57,650 bases of DNA from Pseudomonadota bacterium (GCA_021846025.1 JAJZDV010000002.1:1-57650); one strand, 5' to 3'. Positions 29,820-39,404 are shown, counted from the stretch's first letter. Numbers and translations are program-made. The notes: generated by a model from the letters alone, not told the origin.

Positions 29820-30587
29820 ATGCGCCTTCAACTGCTATCCGACCTTCACCTGGAAACCGAAACCTTTACTCCGCAACCGGCTCCGGGGGCGGACCTTCTG
29901 GTGCTGGCTGGTGACATCGATGCTGGCCACGATGGGCTGGAGCTTTTCGCCCGTTGGCCCGTGCCCGTGATGTTCGTCGCCGGCAATCACGAATTCGATC
30001 ACAAGGATTTCGATGCCACCCTGCAATCCTTGCGTGACCGCTGCGAGCGTCTGGGCTTCATCATGCTGGAGCGTGAAAGCACCATTCTGCAATTCGGGAA
30101 GCAGCGCGTGCGCTTTCTGGGGACCACGCTCTGGAACGACTTTGACCTGTTCGGCGCGTCGGAACGTTCACGCTGCATGCGCGCCGCACGCTACTTCATC
30201 GAAGAGGTGCAGCGCTCCACCCGTTACGGCCTGCCGATGAATGCCGAGTCCTTGCGCCAGGAAGGTCTGTGCAACAAGGCATGGTTGAGCGATCAACTCC
30301 AAGCCCCGACCAGCGTCCGAGGACAATACGACAAAACCGTGGTCATCACCCATTTCGCGCCGAGTTTGCGCAGCACCGATCTGCGCTACCCCGTGAATGG
30401 CGCAACGGCCAGTTTCTGCAATGCCTACGACGACCTGATCGAGCGCAGCCACCTGTGGATCCACGGTCACCTGCACTGTCGCCACGACTATGCGGTGGGC
30501 ATGTCTCGGGTGGTCTGTAATTCACGCGGGCACGCGAGCAGTGGCGAAGACTACGACTTCCAGCCTCAGGGTGTCTGGGAAGTTTGA
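29820..30587 (+). CDS. calcineurin-like metallophosphoesterase
   Basis: A 255-residue predicted cytosolic phosphoesterase with the full dimetal signature: DLHLE near the N-terminus, LVLAGDID, FVAGNHEFD, and IHGHLHCRHDY near the C-terminus. The substrate is unknown. The start MRLQLLSDLHLE puts the first motif at the normal distance; an upstream ATG at 29727 would add 31 non-family residues. It is divergent from rpsO and converges with tsaD. Confidence 0.88.
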   Translation: MRLQLLSDLHLETETFTPQPAPGADLLVLAGDIDAGHDGLELFARWPVPVMFVAGNHEFDHKDFDATLQSLRDRCERLGFIMLERESTILQFGKQRVRFLGTTLWNDFDLFGASERSRCMRAARYFIEEVQRSTRYGLPMNAESLRQEGLCNKAWLSDQLQAPTSVRGQYDKTVVITHFAPSLRSTDLRYPVNGATASFCNAYDDLIERSHLWIHGHLHCRHDYAVGMSRVVCNSRGHASSGEDYDFQPQGVWEV

Positions 30588-30615
30588 GGCCTGACGTTCG
30601 CCGGGTCGACGCATA

Positions 30616-30634
30616 GCCGAATGCCGCGTTCGGC
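30616..30634. terminator. possible bidirectional hairpin between convergent genes
   Basis: GCCGAA / TTCGGC, 6 bp with a 7-nt loop, in the 62-bp gap between the stops of the metallophosphoesterase gene and tsaD. There is no T-run on either side, so terminator function is uncertain. Confidence 0.3.
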
Positions 30635-30649
30635 AGGTCACGGGGGCAA

Positions 30650-31720
30650 TCAAGCAACGTCTGACGCTGCCGCTCCAGCGAGTTCAGCCAAATCCCAGCG
30701 CGGACGGATGTCGAAGGCGTAGCTGTGACTGGCCCTGCCGAGTCCAGCCTGCAAGCGCCTGCAAGCAGCATAGGCAATCATCGGTCCGTTGTCCGTGCAC
30801 CACTGCAAGTCTGGATAGCAGACGCGCACACCGATTTGCTGGCCGACGGCATCGAGCTTTTCGCGCAACCTGCTGTTTGCTCCGACACCACCCGCCACGA
30901 CCAGAGTTGCGCGCCCGGTTTGACGCAAGGCCCGCACCGATTTGCTGCACAGCACATCGGTGATGGCCTCCTGGGTGGATGCAGCCAAGTCGGCACGGCT
31001 TTGCTCGCAGATGTTCGTTCCCAAATGCTTCACCCGGGTCAAGACGGCAGTTTTCAGACCGGCAAACGAAAAATCGAGATCCCTGCTGTGCAATTTGGGC
31101 CTGGGAAAGTCGAACGCTTCGGGGTTGCCGAAAGCCGCTAGCCGAGCGAGTGCTGGTCCGCCCGGATACCCAAGGCCGAGCAGTTTCGCCGACTTGTCGA
31201 AAGCCTCGCCAGCGGCGTCATCCACCGTCTCGCCAAGCAGTTGGTAATGGCCGAGATCGGCCACGTCCAGCAACATCGTGTGCCCTCCTGAGACCAGCAA
31301 GGCAACGAAAGGAAAATCCAGCGTCGGGTCGGACATCAGGGGTGACAACAAATGCCCCTCCAAGTGATGCACCCCCAGGAGCGGCTTGTCTGCGGCCATC
31401 GCCAGTGCCGTCGCCAGACCTGCCCCGACCAGCAAGGCGCCGGCCAAGCCAGGGCCTCGCGTGTAGGCAATCGCGTCCACCTCAGCGAGGGAACAATCCG
31501 CATCGCGCAGGGTCTGCTGCACCAAAGGCAGTGCTCGTGCGATATGGTCGCGGGAAGCCAGTTCGGGCACCACGCCGCCGTAGGCCTGGTGCATCGCCAC
31601 TTGCGAATGCAAGGCATGCGCCAGCAAACCTTCACGGCTGTCGTAGACGGCAATGCCGGTTTCATCGCATGACGTTTCCAGGCCGAGAACGCGAAAGGGT
31701 TCGGATGCGAATTTGGTCAC
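30650..31720 (-). CDS. tsaD: tRNA N6-adenosine threonylcarbamoyltransferase
   Basis: Catalytic subunit of the enzyme that makes t6A at position 37 of ANN-decoding tRNAs. The 356-residue ASKHA-fold protein has [11 protein letters not shown] at the N-terminus, the metal-binding VHHLEGH near residue 115, and [11 protein letters not shown]. The start is GTG (31718-31720), which gives the normal N-terminus with no better ATG. It is divergent from rpsU, a conserved pairing in proteobacteria. The C-terminus ends with an Ala-rich tail. Confidence 0.96.
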   Translation of the reverse strand: MTKFASEPFRVLGLETSCDETGIAVYDSREGLLAHALHSQVAMHQAYGGVVPELASRDHIARALPLVQQTLRDADCSLAEVDAIAYTRGPGLAGALLVGAGLATALAMAADKPLLGVHHLEGHLLSPLMSDPTLDFPFVALLVSGGHTMLLDVADLGHYQLLGETVDDAAGEAFDKSAKLLGLGYPGGPALARLAAFGNPEAFDFPRPKLHSRDLDFSFAGLKTAVLTRVKHLGTNICEQSRADLAASTQEAITDVLCSKSVRALRQTGRATLVVAGGVGANSRLREKLDAVGQQIGVRVCYPDLQWCTDNGPMIAYAACRRLQAGLGRASHSYAFDIRPRWDLAELAGAAASDVA

Positions 31721-31855
31721 GGCTTCGCCTCTGGCGGATACATTGACTCACCCATGTCGTTGGTAGGGCTCAAGGCGGTGTGGTGTGGCGGACACATTGT
31801 CGGTCGATTTTCAACGTCCAGCGCCGGACCGTACCCGCATGGAGGAGGCTCATGC

Positions 31856-31882
31856 CTGACACTTCGTCTGAACCGTTATACT
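31856..31882 (+). promoter_or_regulatory. candidate sigma-70 promoter of rpsU
   Basis: -10 TATACT (31877-31882, 5/6) with CTGACA (31856-31861, 5/6) 15 bp upstream. The spacing is short of the optimum 17. The resulting leader is about 60 nt, in the 229-bp gap divergent from tsaD. Confidence 0.5.
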
Positions 31883-31949
31883 TTACAAGTTTGTTTCGTC
31901 CAATCCAGCCGGGTTATGCTCGAGCTTTGCTGAAAGGTAGTTGTTTGCA

Positions 31950-32162
31950 ATGACCACGATTCGCATCAAAGAAAATGAACCCTTCGATGTTGCACTGCGC
32001 CGATTCAAGCGCACGATTGAAAAACTCGGCTTGTTGACCGATCTGCGCGCTCGCCAGTTCTACGAAAAACCGACCGCCGAGCGCAAGCGCAAGAAAGCAG
32101 CCGCCGTGAAGCGCCACTACAAGCGCATTCGCAGTCACATGCTGCCCAAACGCCTGTACTGA
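31950..32162 (+). CDS. rpsU: 30S ribosomal protein S21
   Basis: Small basic protein of the 30S subunit, involved in initiation on Shine-Dalgarno-bearing mRNAs. The 70-residue sequence is complete: [20 protein letters not shown], then the basic C-terminal helix ending SHMLPKRLY. The start ATG has GAAAGGTAG upstream as a ribosome-binding site. It heads the macromolecular synthesis cluster, here followed only by the YqeY-like gene. Confidence 0.98.
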   Translation: MTTIRIKENEPFDVALRRFKRTIEKLGLLTDLRARQFYEKPTAERKRKKAAAVKRHYKRIRSHMLPKRLY

Positions 32163-32249
32163 ACTCTGGGCTGCCCGCAGCCTGGCCTGCCGGGCTCAGA
32201 CCTTGGTTCTGGGTTTCGTGTTTTTCCGGTGCTGATGGATCCGAATGCT

Positions 32250-32280
32250 GCCCGCCAGACCTTGCGTTTGCGGGCTTTTT
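32250..32280 (+). terminator. intrinsic terminator after rpsU
   Basis: GCCCGC (32250-32255) pairs with GCGGGC (32270-32275) across a 14-nt loop, followed directly by TTTTT (32276-32280). It lies 88 bp after the rpsU stop and 4 bp before the next ATG, so it probably attenuates rather than abolishes read-through into the YqeY gene. Confidence 0.65.
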
Positions 32281-32283
32281 GCC

Positions 32284-32736
32284 ATGATGAACCTTAAAAC
32301 ACGCATTCAAGACGATATGAAGACCGCCATGCGCGCCAGGGAGTCCGATCGCCTTGGTGCCATTCGCATGCTGCTGGCTGCCATCAAGCAGAAAGAAGTC
32401 GACGAGCGCATGGAACTCGATGATGCGGCCATTGTTGCCATCCTCGACAAGATGATCAAGCAACGCCACGATTCCATCAGCCAGTTCGAGGCAGGAGGTC
32501 GCGAAGACCTGGCCGCGAAGGAGCGACTGGAAATCACCGTCCTGCAGCCCTATTTGCCGCAACGCCTGAGCGGCGACGCACTTGATCTGGAAATCCGTGC
32601 TGTGATGAACGAGGTCGGGGCTCTTGCACCGCAAGACCTTGGCAAGGTGATGGGGCCGCTGAAGAAGCGTTTGGCGGGCCGTGCCGATATGGCAGTCGCT
32701 TCGGCACGTGTCAAAGCCTTGCTGAGCCTAACCTGA
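32284..32736 (+). CDS. yqeY: GatB/YqeY domain protein
   Basis: A 150-residue all-helical protein of the YqeY family, related to the tRNA-binding tail domain of GatB but free-standing. Family features include ARESDRLGAIRMLLAAIKQKEVD and YLPQRLSGDALDLEI, with the C-terminal LGKVMGPLKKRLAGRADMAVAS. Its role is unproven, presumably RNA-related. The start is either of two consecutive ATGs (32284 or 32287). It follows rpsU, as in many Betaproteobacteria, but the usual dnaG and rpoD are not downstream. Confidence 0.92.
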   Translation: MMNLKTRIQDDMKTAMRARESDRLGAIRMLLAAIKQKEVDERMELDDAAIVAILDKMIKQRHDSISQFEAGGREDLAAKERLEITVLQPYLPQRLSGDALDLEIRAVMNEVGALAPQDLGKVMGPLKKRLAGRADMAVASARVKALLSLT

Positions 32737-32890
32737 GTTTGCACCAAGAATCGGTCGCACTTGCCACGAATCTGCCGCACCTGGACGAGTTTGGTACGCG
32801 ACAGCGCTGCGTCGATTGATGTGTGCTGGGCAACGCCAAGTTGACTTGATTTTCCTCGCAAGGGACAGCCTGAACGATGGCTGTGAAGGA

Positions 32891-33679
32891 TCAGACCCGT
32901 TCGATCCGGGCGTAAGCCGAGTGGTTGTGGATGGATTCGAAATTCTCGGCCTCCACCACATAGCCGCCGATGCGCGCATCGCCTTGCACGCGAGCAGCCA
33001 CATCGCGCACCAAGTCTTCGACGAATTTCGGGTTGTCGTAGGCATGCTCGGTGACGAATTTCTCGTCCGGCCGCTTCAGCAGACCCCAGATTTCGCAAGA
33101 GGCTTCCTCTTCAGCCATGCGGATGAGTTGTTCAAAGGCGACTGGCGCCTTGAGTCGCGCCGAGATGGTGATGTGCGAGCGCTGGTTGTGTGCGCCGTAC
33201 TCGGAAATTTCCTTGGAACATGGACAGAGTGCCTTGACCGGCACCTGCACACGTGCGGTCACTTGGGCGCGATCCCCTTGCACCTGCACGATCCACGCAG
33301 CCTCGTAGTCCATCAGGCTCTGCACGCCGCTGATGGGGGCTGTCTTGCGCACGAACAGGGGAAAACGCAATTCGAGCCGTCCCGCATCGGCTTGCAGACG
33401 CCGCCGCATGGTCTGGGTGAGTGCGATGACCCCGGCATAGTCCAGAGGGGCGTCGATGGCTTCGAGGATTTCAACGAAGCGCGACATATGCGTACCCTTT
33501 TTCTCGGCAGGCAGCGCGACATCGGCATCCACCATGGCCACGGTGGGCTGGTTGCTGCCATCGGCCATGCAGACATTCAAGGGATAGCGCAGACTCTTGA
33601 TGCCGACGCGCTGGATCGGAATGTGGCGGGTATCGGTCGTGCTTTGGATGTCTGGTATGGCTTCAAAGGGTTTGTTCAT
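32891..33679 (-). CDS. folE2: GTP cyclohydrolase FolE2 (type IB)
   Basis: Converts GTP to 7,8-dihydroneopterin triphosphate, the first step of folate synthesis. FolE2 is a metal-dependent enzyme distinct from zinc-requiring FolE. The protein has 262 residues. [21 protein letters not shown] is the family core, with cysteines 152 and 154 and nearby histidines. It lies downstream of dxs on the same strand with a 174-bp gap. In some bacteria folE2 is under Zur control, but I see no convincing Zur box here, so it is probably the housekeeping enzyme. Confidence 0.95.
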   Translation of the reverse strand: MNKPFEAIPDIQSTTDTRHIPIQRVGIKSLRYPLNVCMADGSNQPTVAMVDADVALPAEKKGTHMSRFVEILEAIDAPLDYAGVIALTQTMRRRLQADAGRLELRFPLFVRKTAPISGVQSLMDYEAAWIVQVQGDRAQVTARVQVPVKALCPCSKEISEYGAHNQRSHITISARLKAPVAFEQLIRMAEEEASCEIWGLLKRPDEKFVTEHAYDNPKFVEDLVRDVAARVQGDARIGGYVVEAENFESIHNHSAYARIERV

Positions 33680-33853
33680 GGTCGGGCTGGTCTTTTTGGG
33701 TCAGGCCTGGACGTGCGATTTGTTGACGTATTTATTCAAGATTATCGTGACTTGTGCATTCCCCGTGCCTGATCGGGAATCCCGGTTGAGCCTGGCTGCC
33801 GTACCGCATCCGATGCTGATGGACTTGCAAACTCGGGCTGCGATGCCACGGCG

Positions 33854-35767
33854 TCAATCGTTGGCGGCGCGTCTCCGTGGTTCCGGTTCCTCGCCTCCTG
33901 CCTGTGGAAAGCGCGCGCGGATGCTGCGCAAGAGGCCGGTTGCCTCCAGGCCGCAGGCGGCCATGATCTGTGCGGGGTCGCCATGCTCCAGCCACGCATC
34001 CGGCAAGCCGAGATTCAATACGGGGATCTGCAGCCCCAAGGCATGCAAGGCCTCAAGGCATGCAGCTCCAGCGCCTCCCTGCACCACGCCCTCTTCGACC
34101 GTCACCAGGGCATCGTGACTCAATGCCATGCAACGCAGCATGTCGACATCCAGCGGCTTGATGAAGCGCATATTGATGACGCTTGCATCCAGCGCCTCGG
34201 CCGCCTGCAGGGCCGCGTACAACACCGGGCCGAAAGTCAGAATGGCGATGCGGTGGTCCGCTCTTGCGTGCGACTCGCGCCGCTGCTGGGCGCGCCCGAG
34301 AGGCAAGGCATCGAGGGTGGAGCGGTCGACGTGCGCCCCGATTCCGGACCCGCGCGGGTAGCGCACGGCCGCGGGTCCATCCAGGTTGAAGCCGGTGGAC
34401 AACATTTGCCGGCACTCCAGCTCATCGGCAGGCGCCATCACGGAGAATCCAGGCAGGCAGCGAAGGGCCGGAATATCGAAAGCGCCGGTATGCGTCGCGC
34501 CATCGGCGCCGACCACGCCGGCACGGTCGATGGCAAACAACACGGGCAGATGCTGAATCGCCACGTCGTGAATGACCTGATCGTAAGCGCGCTGCAGGAA
34601 GGTGGAATAAATGGCGACCACGGGCTTCATGCCCTCGCATGCCAGACCGGCGGCGAAGGTCACGGCATGCTGCTCGGCGATGCCAACGTCGTGATAGCGC
34701 TCGGGGAAAAGCTTGGTGAATTCCACCAAGCCCGAGCCCTCACACATGGCCGGGGTGATGGCCACGAGGCGTTCGTCGCGCCTTGCTGTGTCACACAGCC
34801 ACTGGCCGAAGACTTGCGCGTAGGTTGGCTTGGGAGCGACCGCTGGAGGCTTGATACCCTCGGCGGGGTTGAAGCGACCCGGACCGTGGTAGGTGATGGG
34901 ATCGGCCTCGGCCAGCTTGTAGCCATAGCCCTTCTTCGTGACAACGTGCAGCAGCCTTGGTCCGGTGCGTTCGCGCAGATTTTCCAGCGTCGGAATCAGG
35001 GCGTGCAGGTCATGGCCATCGATGGGACCGACATAGTCGAAGCCGAATTCCTCGAACAGGGTGCCGGGCGCGACCAGGCCCTTGGCATGCTCTTCCAGGC
35101 GCCGGGCCAGTTCAAACAGGGGCGGCGGCGCAACCTTCAAAACTTGCTTGGCGGCGCCACGCGCATGGGCGTAGAAGCGGCCGGACAGCAAGCGCGCCAG
35201 GTAACGGTTGAGCGCACCGACGGGGGCGGATATCGACATGTCGTTGTCGTTGAGCACGACCAAGAGATCGGCCTCGGGATGCACGCCTGCATTGTTCAGC
35301 GCCTCGAAAGCCATGCCGCCCGTCATGGCGCCGTCTCCGATCACGGCCACGACCTTGCGGCGTTCGCCTTTGTGCTGTGCGGCCAGTGCCATGCCCAGAG
35401 CGGCCGAAATGGACGTGGATGAATGTGCCGTACCGAAACTGTCATACGGTGACTCTTCGCGTCGCGGGAAGCCTGACAAGCCGTTGAGTTGGCGCAATGT
35501 GTCCATCTGCTGGCGCCGCCCGGTGAGAATCTTGTGGGCGTAGGTCTGGTGGCCCACGTCCCACACCAGACGGTCGTGCGGGGTGTCGAAAACGTAGTGC
35601 AAGGCCACGGTGAGTTCGACCGTGCCAAGGTTGGACGAAAGATGCCCGCCGGTGCGCGAGACCGTGTCCAGGATGAATTGGCGCAGTTGCTGGACCAATT
35701 GCTGCAATTGTTCGGGTTGAAGCCGCCGCAGGTCGTGCGGATCTTCAATGCGTTCGAGCAAATCCAT
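33854..35767 (-). CDS. dxs: 1-deoxy-D-xylulose-5-phosphate synthase
   Basis: First enzyme of the MEP isoprenoid pathway; condenses pyruvate with glyceraldehyde 3-phosphate using thiamine diphosphate. The 637-residue protein has the transketolase-type ThDP motif [18 protein letters not shown], the substrate histidine in [10 protein letters not shown], and the later block [28 protein letters not shown] in parts. The C-terminal transketolase domain is intact. The start [14 protein letters not shown] is 2 bp after the ispA stop. Confidence 0.97.
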   Translation of the reverse strand: MDLLERIEDPHDLRRLQPEQLQQLVQQLRQFILDTVSRTGGHLSSNLGTVELTVALHYVFDTPHDRLVWDVGHQTYAHKILTGRRQQMDTLRQLNGLSGFPRREESPYDSFGTAHSSTSISAALGMALAAQHKGERRKVVAVIGDGAMTGGMAFEALNNAGVHPEADLLVVLNDNDMSISAPVGALNRYLARLLSGRFYAHARGAAKQVLKVAPPPLFELARRLEEHAKGLVAPGTLFEEFGFDYVGPIDGHDLHALIPTLENLRERTGPRLLHVVTKKGYGYKLAEADPITYHGPGRFNPAEGIKPPAVAPKPTYAQVFGQWLCDTARRDERLVAITPAMCEGSGLVEFTKLFPERYHDVGIAEQHAVTFAAGLACEGMKPVVAIYSTFLQRAYDQVIHDVAIQHLPVLFAIDRAGVVGADGATHTGAFDIPALRCLPGFSVMAPADELECRQMLSTGFNLDGPAAVRYPRGSGIGAHVDRSTLDALPLGRAQQRRESHARADHRIAILTFGPVLYAALQAAEALDASVINMRFIKPLDVDMLRCMALSHDALVTVEEGVVQGGAGAACLEALHALGLQIPVLNLGLPDAWLEHGDPAQIMAACGLEATGLLRSIRARFPQAGGEEPEPRRRAAND

Positions 35768-35769
35768 GC

Positions 35770-36783
35770 TCAATGGCTCCTGATGACGATGCGCCGAGCC
35801 AGTTCGGCCAGTGGCTCGGCACGCAGCCGACGGGAGGGAGGCAAGCTGTCGAGCGCCTGCAGCGCCTGGCCCAGCAGTTCCCGCGCAAGATCCTGGGCCG
35901 CCTGCTGCCCGAGCAAGGTGACGAAGGTGGCCTTGCGCTGCGCAGCATCCTTGCCGGCGGTCTTGCCCAGCGTGGCGGAGTCGGTGCTGGCGTCGAGCAC
36001 ATCGTCCACGACTTGGAAAGCCAAGCCGATGGCATCGGCATAGCGGTCCAGAACGGTCTCCGCACGCCTGCGCTCCTCGGCCTGCCAATGACCAGGCTCG
36101 ACGCAGGCCAAGCCCATCAGCAGGCTGGCCTTGAGCAAGGCTCCGGTCTTGTGACGGTGCATCTCGCTCAGTTCCTCCACATCCAGCACTCGGCCGGTTG
36201 CCGCAAGATCGAGCGCCTGCCCGCCTGCCATGCCACGCACACCCGCGGCCGTGGCAAGCAGGGCGCACAGTCTGGCCTGGATGCTGGTGGAAATCTGCCG
36301 GTTGGAGGTCAACACCTCGAAGGCCCGCGCCTGCAGGGCATCGCCCGCCAGCAGCGCCGTGGCTTCTCCGAACCGCACATGCGTCGTGGGTTGCCCGCGG
36401 CGCAACGTATCGTTATCCATGCAGGGCAGATCATCATGGACCAGGGAATAGGCATGCACCAGTTCCACGGCGCAAGCGGCTGCGTCCATGGCTTGGGGAT
36501 CGGCATCGAAGCATTCGCCAGCAGCCCAGACCAGCAAGGGTCTGATCCGCTTACCCCCCAAGGCAGCGGCATAGTGCATCGCCTCCGCCAGAGGAGGGCT
36601 GGTGGCAGCTTGCCATGGAAGCTGGGCGTCGATCAGCGTCTGGATCCGTCGCAGACGCAAGTCGGCCCAGGCCTGAAACGAACGGCTGGAAGTCATGATC
36701 TGCAGCGGCAAGGCCGGACAAGTGGCCGCTTCCTGCCCTGGCATGGACAGGTCTGCAGCCTGCAGGGTGGATGACCTGGACAT
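35770..36783 (-). CDS. ispA: (2E,6E)-farnesyl diphosphate synthase
   Basis: Adds isopentenyl units to DMAPP/GPP to give farnesyl diphosphate. Both aspartate-rich motifs are present: [12 protein letters not shown] (first, DDxxxD) and [11 protein letters not shown] (second, DDxxD). [16 protein letters not shown] binds the substrate diphosphate. The start is uncertain: ATG 36783 (337 aa) is 4 bp after xseB and was chosen for spacing. ATG 36696 (308 aa, [13 protein letters not shown]) gives a more typical length. It forms the conserved xseB-ispA-dxs cluster. Confidence 0.94.
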   Translation of the reverse strand: MSRSSTLQAADLSMPGQEAATCPALPLQIMTSSRSFQAWADLRLRRIQTLIDAQLPWQAATSPPLAEAMHYAAALGGKRIRPLLVWAAGECFDADPQAMDAAACAVELVHAYSLVHDDLPCMDNDTLRRGQPTTHVRFGEATALLAGDALQARAFEVLTSNRQISTSIQARLCALLATAAGVRGMAGGQALDLAATGRVLDVEELSEMHRHKTGALLKASLLMGLACVEPGHWQAEERRRAETVLDRYADAIGLAFQVVDDVLDASTDSATLGKTAGKDAAQRKATFVTLLGQQAAQDLARELLGQALQALDSLPPSRRLRAEPLAELARRIVIRSH

Positions 36784-36787
36784 GCCG

Positions 36788-37048
36788 TCAGTTTCCGGGC
36801 GAGCGGTCGCCTGCATAGGGCTTGAGTTCGGCGCCGTCCAGGATCTGGATCTGCTGCTCGACCGATTCCAGCTTCTCGCGGCAGTAACGCAGCAGGGTCG
36901 ATCCACGCTGATAAGACTTGAGCATGTCGTCCAGGCTCATCTGTCCGGATTCAAGCTGCAGGACAAGCCGCTCCAGTTCCACGACAGCCTGCTCATAGCT
37001 TTCAGGAGGACCATCGGCTTGGATGGGTTTGCGCGTGCTGGCATTCAT
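36788..37048 (-). CDS. xseB: exodeoxyribonuclease VII small subunit
   Basis: An 86-residue partner of XseA; together they degrade single-stranded DNA into oligonucleotides. The family core [19 protein letters not shown] and [19 protein letters not shown] is complete, forming a short coiled-coil-like helical hairpin. The N-terminal 15 residues are variable. It is the first gene of the xseB-ispA-dxs cluster and divergent from the Rieske oxygenase gene. Confidence 0.95.
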   Translation of the reverse strand: MNASTRKPIQADGPPESYEQAVVELERLVLQLESGQMSLDDMLKSYQRGSTLLRYCREKLESVEQQIQILDGAELKPYAGDRSPGN

Positions 37049-37200
37049 GCGAGTGGTTGCGTCACCGCTGGCCTGGCTCTCCGGGCCTGGCGGCTCGGCT
37101 CAAGGCGGCGGATCGTGATGAGGTTTCGAGATGAATATTTTATGGGCAGCGGCGAAACACAGGGCCCGCAGGCTCCTCAACCCCCTCGGCGGGTCCGGTC

Positions 37201-37206
37201 TAGAAT
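37201..37206 (+). promoter_or_regulatory. candidate -10 box for the Rieske oxygenase gene
   Basis: TAGAAT (5/6 to consensus) about 48 bp upstream of the ATG at 37254, in the divergent region with xseB. No clear -35 is present. Confidence 0.35.
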
Positions 37207-37253
37207 CGCCCGGCCGTTTATGGATTGATTTTTCAGGAGATGACAAGCCCATC

Positions 37254-38387
37254 ATGTCGGATTTGAGTGTGCATCTGGCCCCGAGCAAAACCCAACTGCC
37301 GGTCACGGCATATTTTGACGTCGAGCTGTATGCGAAGGAGAAACAACTCATCTTCGATGCCGGGCCCCGCTATCTCGGACATGAACTGGCCGTGCCCGAC
37401 GCTGGAGACTATTTCGCGCTGCCCCAGGAAGGTGAAGGCCGCGTCTTGCTGCGCAGCGCCCAGGGCGCTGTGGACTTGCTCTCCAACGTCTGCCGCCATC
37501 GCCAGGCCGTGATGCTCAAGGGCCGTGGCCATACGGGGCGCAACATCGTGTGTCCGCTGCACCGCTGGACCTACGAGCTTGACGGCGAGTTGATCGGCGC
37601 GCCGCACTTCGCACAGGATCCGTGTCTGCATCTGCAGCGCTACGCCCGCCCGCAGCGATGGAACGGCCTGCTGTTCGAGCGCAACGGCTTCGACGTCTCC
37701 AGCGCACTCCGGGGGCTGGACAAACCACAGGCTTTTGATTTCAGCGGCCATGTGCTCGACCACATCGAACACCATGTCTGCGACTACAACTGGAAGACCT
37801 TCATCGAGGTCTATCTGGAGGACTACCACGTCGGCCCCTTTCACCCCGGTCTCGGTCAGTTCGTGACTTGCGACGACCTGGCCTGGCAGTTCGGCACCGA
37901 GTTCAGCGTGCAGACGGTCGGCATCAACAATGCGCTGCGCAAGGCCGGCAGCGCGGCCTATGCCAAGTGGCACGAGGCGGTGCTGAATTTCCGCGGCGGC
38001 GTGCCGCCCGAGCATGGCGCCATCTGGCTCACGCTCTACCCCAACATCATGGTGGAGTGGTACCCCCATGTGCTGGTGGTGTCGGCGCTGCATCCACTGG
38101 GGCCGCAGAAAACCATGAATGTGGTGGAGTTCTACTACCCCGAGGAAATTGCGGCGTTCGAACGCGACTTCATCGAGGCCGAACGCGCCGCTTACATGGA
38201 AACCTGTGTCGAGGACGACGAGATCGCTCTGCGCATGGACGCCGGGCGTCGCGCGCTGATGCAGCGCGGCGACGACCAGGCCGGGCCGTACCAGTCACCG
38301 CTGGAAGACGGCATGCGGCATTTCCACGAGTGGTACCGGAGCAAGCTGGGTCTGCCCTGGAGCCTGAACAAGCCCGAGGATGCCTGA
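37254..38387 (+). CDS. Rieske-type aromatic ring-hydroxylating oxygenase, alpha subunit
   Basis: A 377-residue oxygenase component with an N-terminal Rieske 2Fe-2S domain (C80, H82, C100, H103: CRH...CPLH). The C-terminal SRPBCC catalytic domain has mononuclear-iron ligands in EDYHVGPFH (H192, H197). The block DYNWKTFIEVYLEDYH is typical of the phthalate/CMO-like alpha subunits. The substrate is unknown. No beta subunit, ferredoxin or reductase gene is nearby, so electrons must come from elsewhere. The start MSDLSVHLAPSK follows TCAGGAGA. This gene next to xseB-ispA-dxs is common in Burkholderiales. Confidence 0.9.
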   Translation: MSDLSVHLAPSKTQLPVTAYFDVELYAKEKQLIFDAGPRYLGHELAVPDAGDYFALPQEGEGRVLLRSAQGAVDLLSNVCRHRQAVMLKGRGHTGRNIVCPLHRWTYELDGELIGAPHFAQDPCLHLQRYARPQRWNGLLFERNGFDVSSALRGLDKPQAFDFSGHVLDHIEHHVCDYNWKTFIEVYLEDYHVGPFHPGLGQFVTCDDLAWQFGTEFSVQTVGINNALRKAGSAAYAKWHEAVLNFRGGVPPEHGAIWLTLYPNIMVEWYPHVLVVSALHPLGPQKTMNVVEFYYPEEIAAFERDFIEAERAAYMETCVEDDEIALRMDAGRRALMQRGDDQAGPYQSPLEDGMRHFHEWYRSKLGLPWSLNKPEDA

Positions 38388-38443
38388 TGCTTCAGGCAGC
38401 CTCGGGGGGCATAATCCGAATTCCGAGGCAGCCCGAGCGCAGC

Positions 38444-39331
38444 ATGAGCACATCTCGCGAGACGCATCAACAGACCGCCTCAGCCTACACAACGCTGATT
38501 TCGGTCGCGCAACTGCAGCAAGCTCCAGCCGACGTGTTCGTGGTCGATTGCAGCCACGAACTGTCCGATGCAGGCGCCGGTGGACGCGACTACGCCAGCG
38601 GCCATATCCCCGGCGCCATCCATCTCCATCTCGACCGCGATCTGGCCTCGCTGCCCAACGGCAGCAACGGCCGTCACCCCTTGCCCGACCGCACCGCACT
38701 GGCCGATCTTCTGGCCCGATGGGGCCTGCGGCGCGACCAGCAAGTGGTCGCTTACGACCGCGCCCAAGGCCCCTATGCGGCGCGGCTGTGGTGGCTGTTG
38801 CGCTGGCTGGGTCACAACGCGGTGGCGGTGCTGGATGGTGGCTGGCAGTCCTGGGTGGCGGCAGGAGGAGCGGTGCAGACCCCTGGCCCCGCGCCGGTGC
38901 AGCGCGGCGATTTCGCCCCCGGCCCGAGCCTGGCACGGTTTGTGAACCTCGACGACATCGTCGCCAATCTGCAGCATCAGCAACGCCTGCTGGTGGATGC
39001 CCGTTCGCTGCAGCGCTACGGCGGCGATGGCGAGACTCTGGACCCCAGGGCCGGTCACATCCCCGGCGCCGTTTGCCGTTTTTTCCGCGACAACCTGACC
39101 GACGATGGCCACTTCAAGCCAGCGCTGGAGTTGCGCACCGAATGGCTGGTGCTGCTGGGCAAACGCAAACCGCATGAGATCGTGAACCAGTGCGGTTCGG
39201 GCGTCTCCGCCTGCCACAACATCCTGGCGCTGGAGCATGCCGGGCTGGGTGGCTCGGCCTTGTATCCGGGATCGTGGAGCGAATGGTGCGCGGACCCGGA
39301 CCGTCCGATGGTCCGCGGCACCGAACCGTAG
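38444..39331 (+). CDS. two-domain rhodanese sulfurtransferase
   Basis: Transfers sulfane sulfur between donors and acceptors such as thiosulfate, mercaptopyruvate or cyanide. The 295-residue protein has two rhodanese folds: the N-terminal one (YASGHIPGAIHLHLDRDL) is inactive, and the C-terminal one holds cysteine 250 in the loop CGSGVSA. That loop resembles the CGSGVTA of mercaptopyruvate sulfurtransferases (SseA type). It has no signal peptide, so it is cytosolic. It lies 56 bp after the Rieske gene. A role in sulfur metabolism would suit a thiosulfate oxidiser, but that is inference. Confidence 0.9.
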   Translation: MSTSRETHQQTASAYTTLISVAQLQQAPADVFVVDCSHELSDAGAGGRDYASGHIPGAIHLHLDRDLASLPNGSNGRHPLPDRTALADLLARWGLRRDQQVVAYDRAQGPYAARLWWLLRWLGHNAVAVLDGGWQSWVAAGGAVQTPGPAPVQRGDFAPGPSLARFVNLDDIVANLQHQQRLLVDARSLQRYGGDGETLDPRAGHIPGAVCRFFRDNLTDDGHFKPALELRTEWLVLLGKRKPHEIVNQCGSGVSACHNILALEHAGLGGSALYPGSWSEWCADPDRPMVRGTEP

Positions 39332-39390
39332 GCTTCGTCCGCTGCGTCCCGGGGTTGAATCAGCCAGCCCGAATCCAGCTCTGACAAAGT

Positions 39391-39404
39391 TTGCACCAGA
39401 TCAA
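39391..39404 (+). promoter_or_regulatory. candidate FNR/ANR box upstream of the usp pair
   Basis: TTGCACCAGATCAA matches the FNR consensus TTGAT-N4-ATCAA at 8 of 10 positions. With its flanks it forms a perfect 5-bp inverted repeat (GTTTG-N8-CAAAC). It ends 69 bp before the first usp ATG. Universal-stress genes are known FNR/ANR targets in several proteobacteria. A plausible but weak -10 (AGATAC, 39429-39434) would put the box near -42. Confidence 0.45.

Noticed and set aside
29696-31812. A 12-base exact repeat (CGGTCGATTTTC) upstream of both rpsO (29696-29707) and rpsU (31801-31812).
   Set aside because: In a window of this size about a hundred chance pairs of identical 12-mers are expected, and the orientation relative to the two ribosomal genes differs.
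33680-33853. A possible Zur box upstream of folE2.
   Set aside because: The A+T-richer stretch near 33718-33750 has no palindrome resembling the Zur consensus; FolE2 is a normal housekeeping enzyme in this order.
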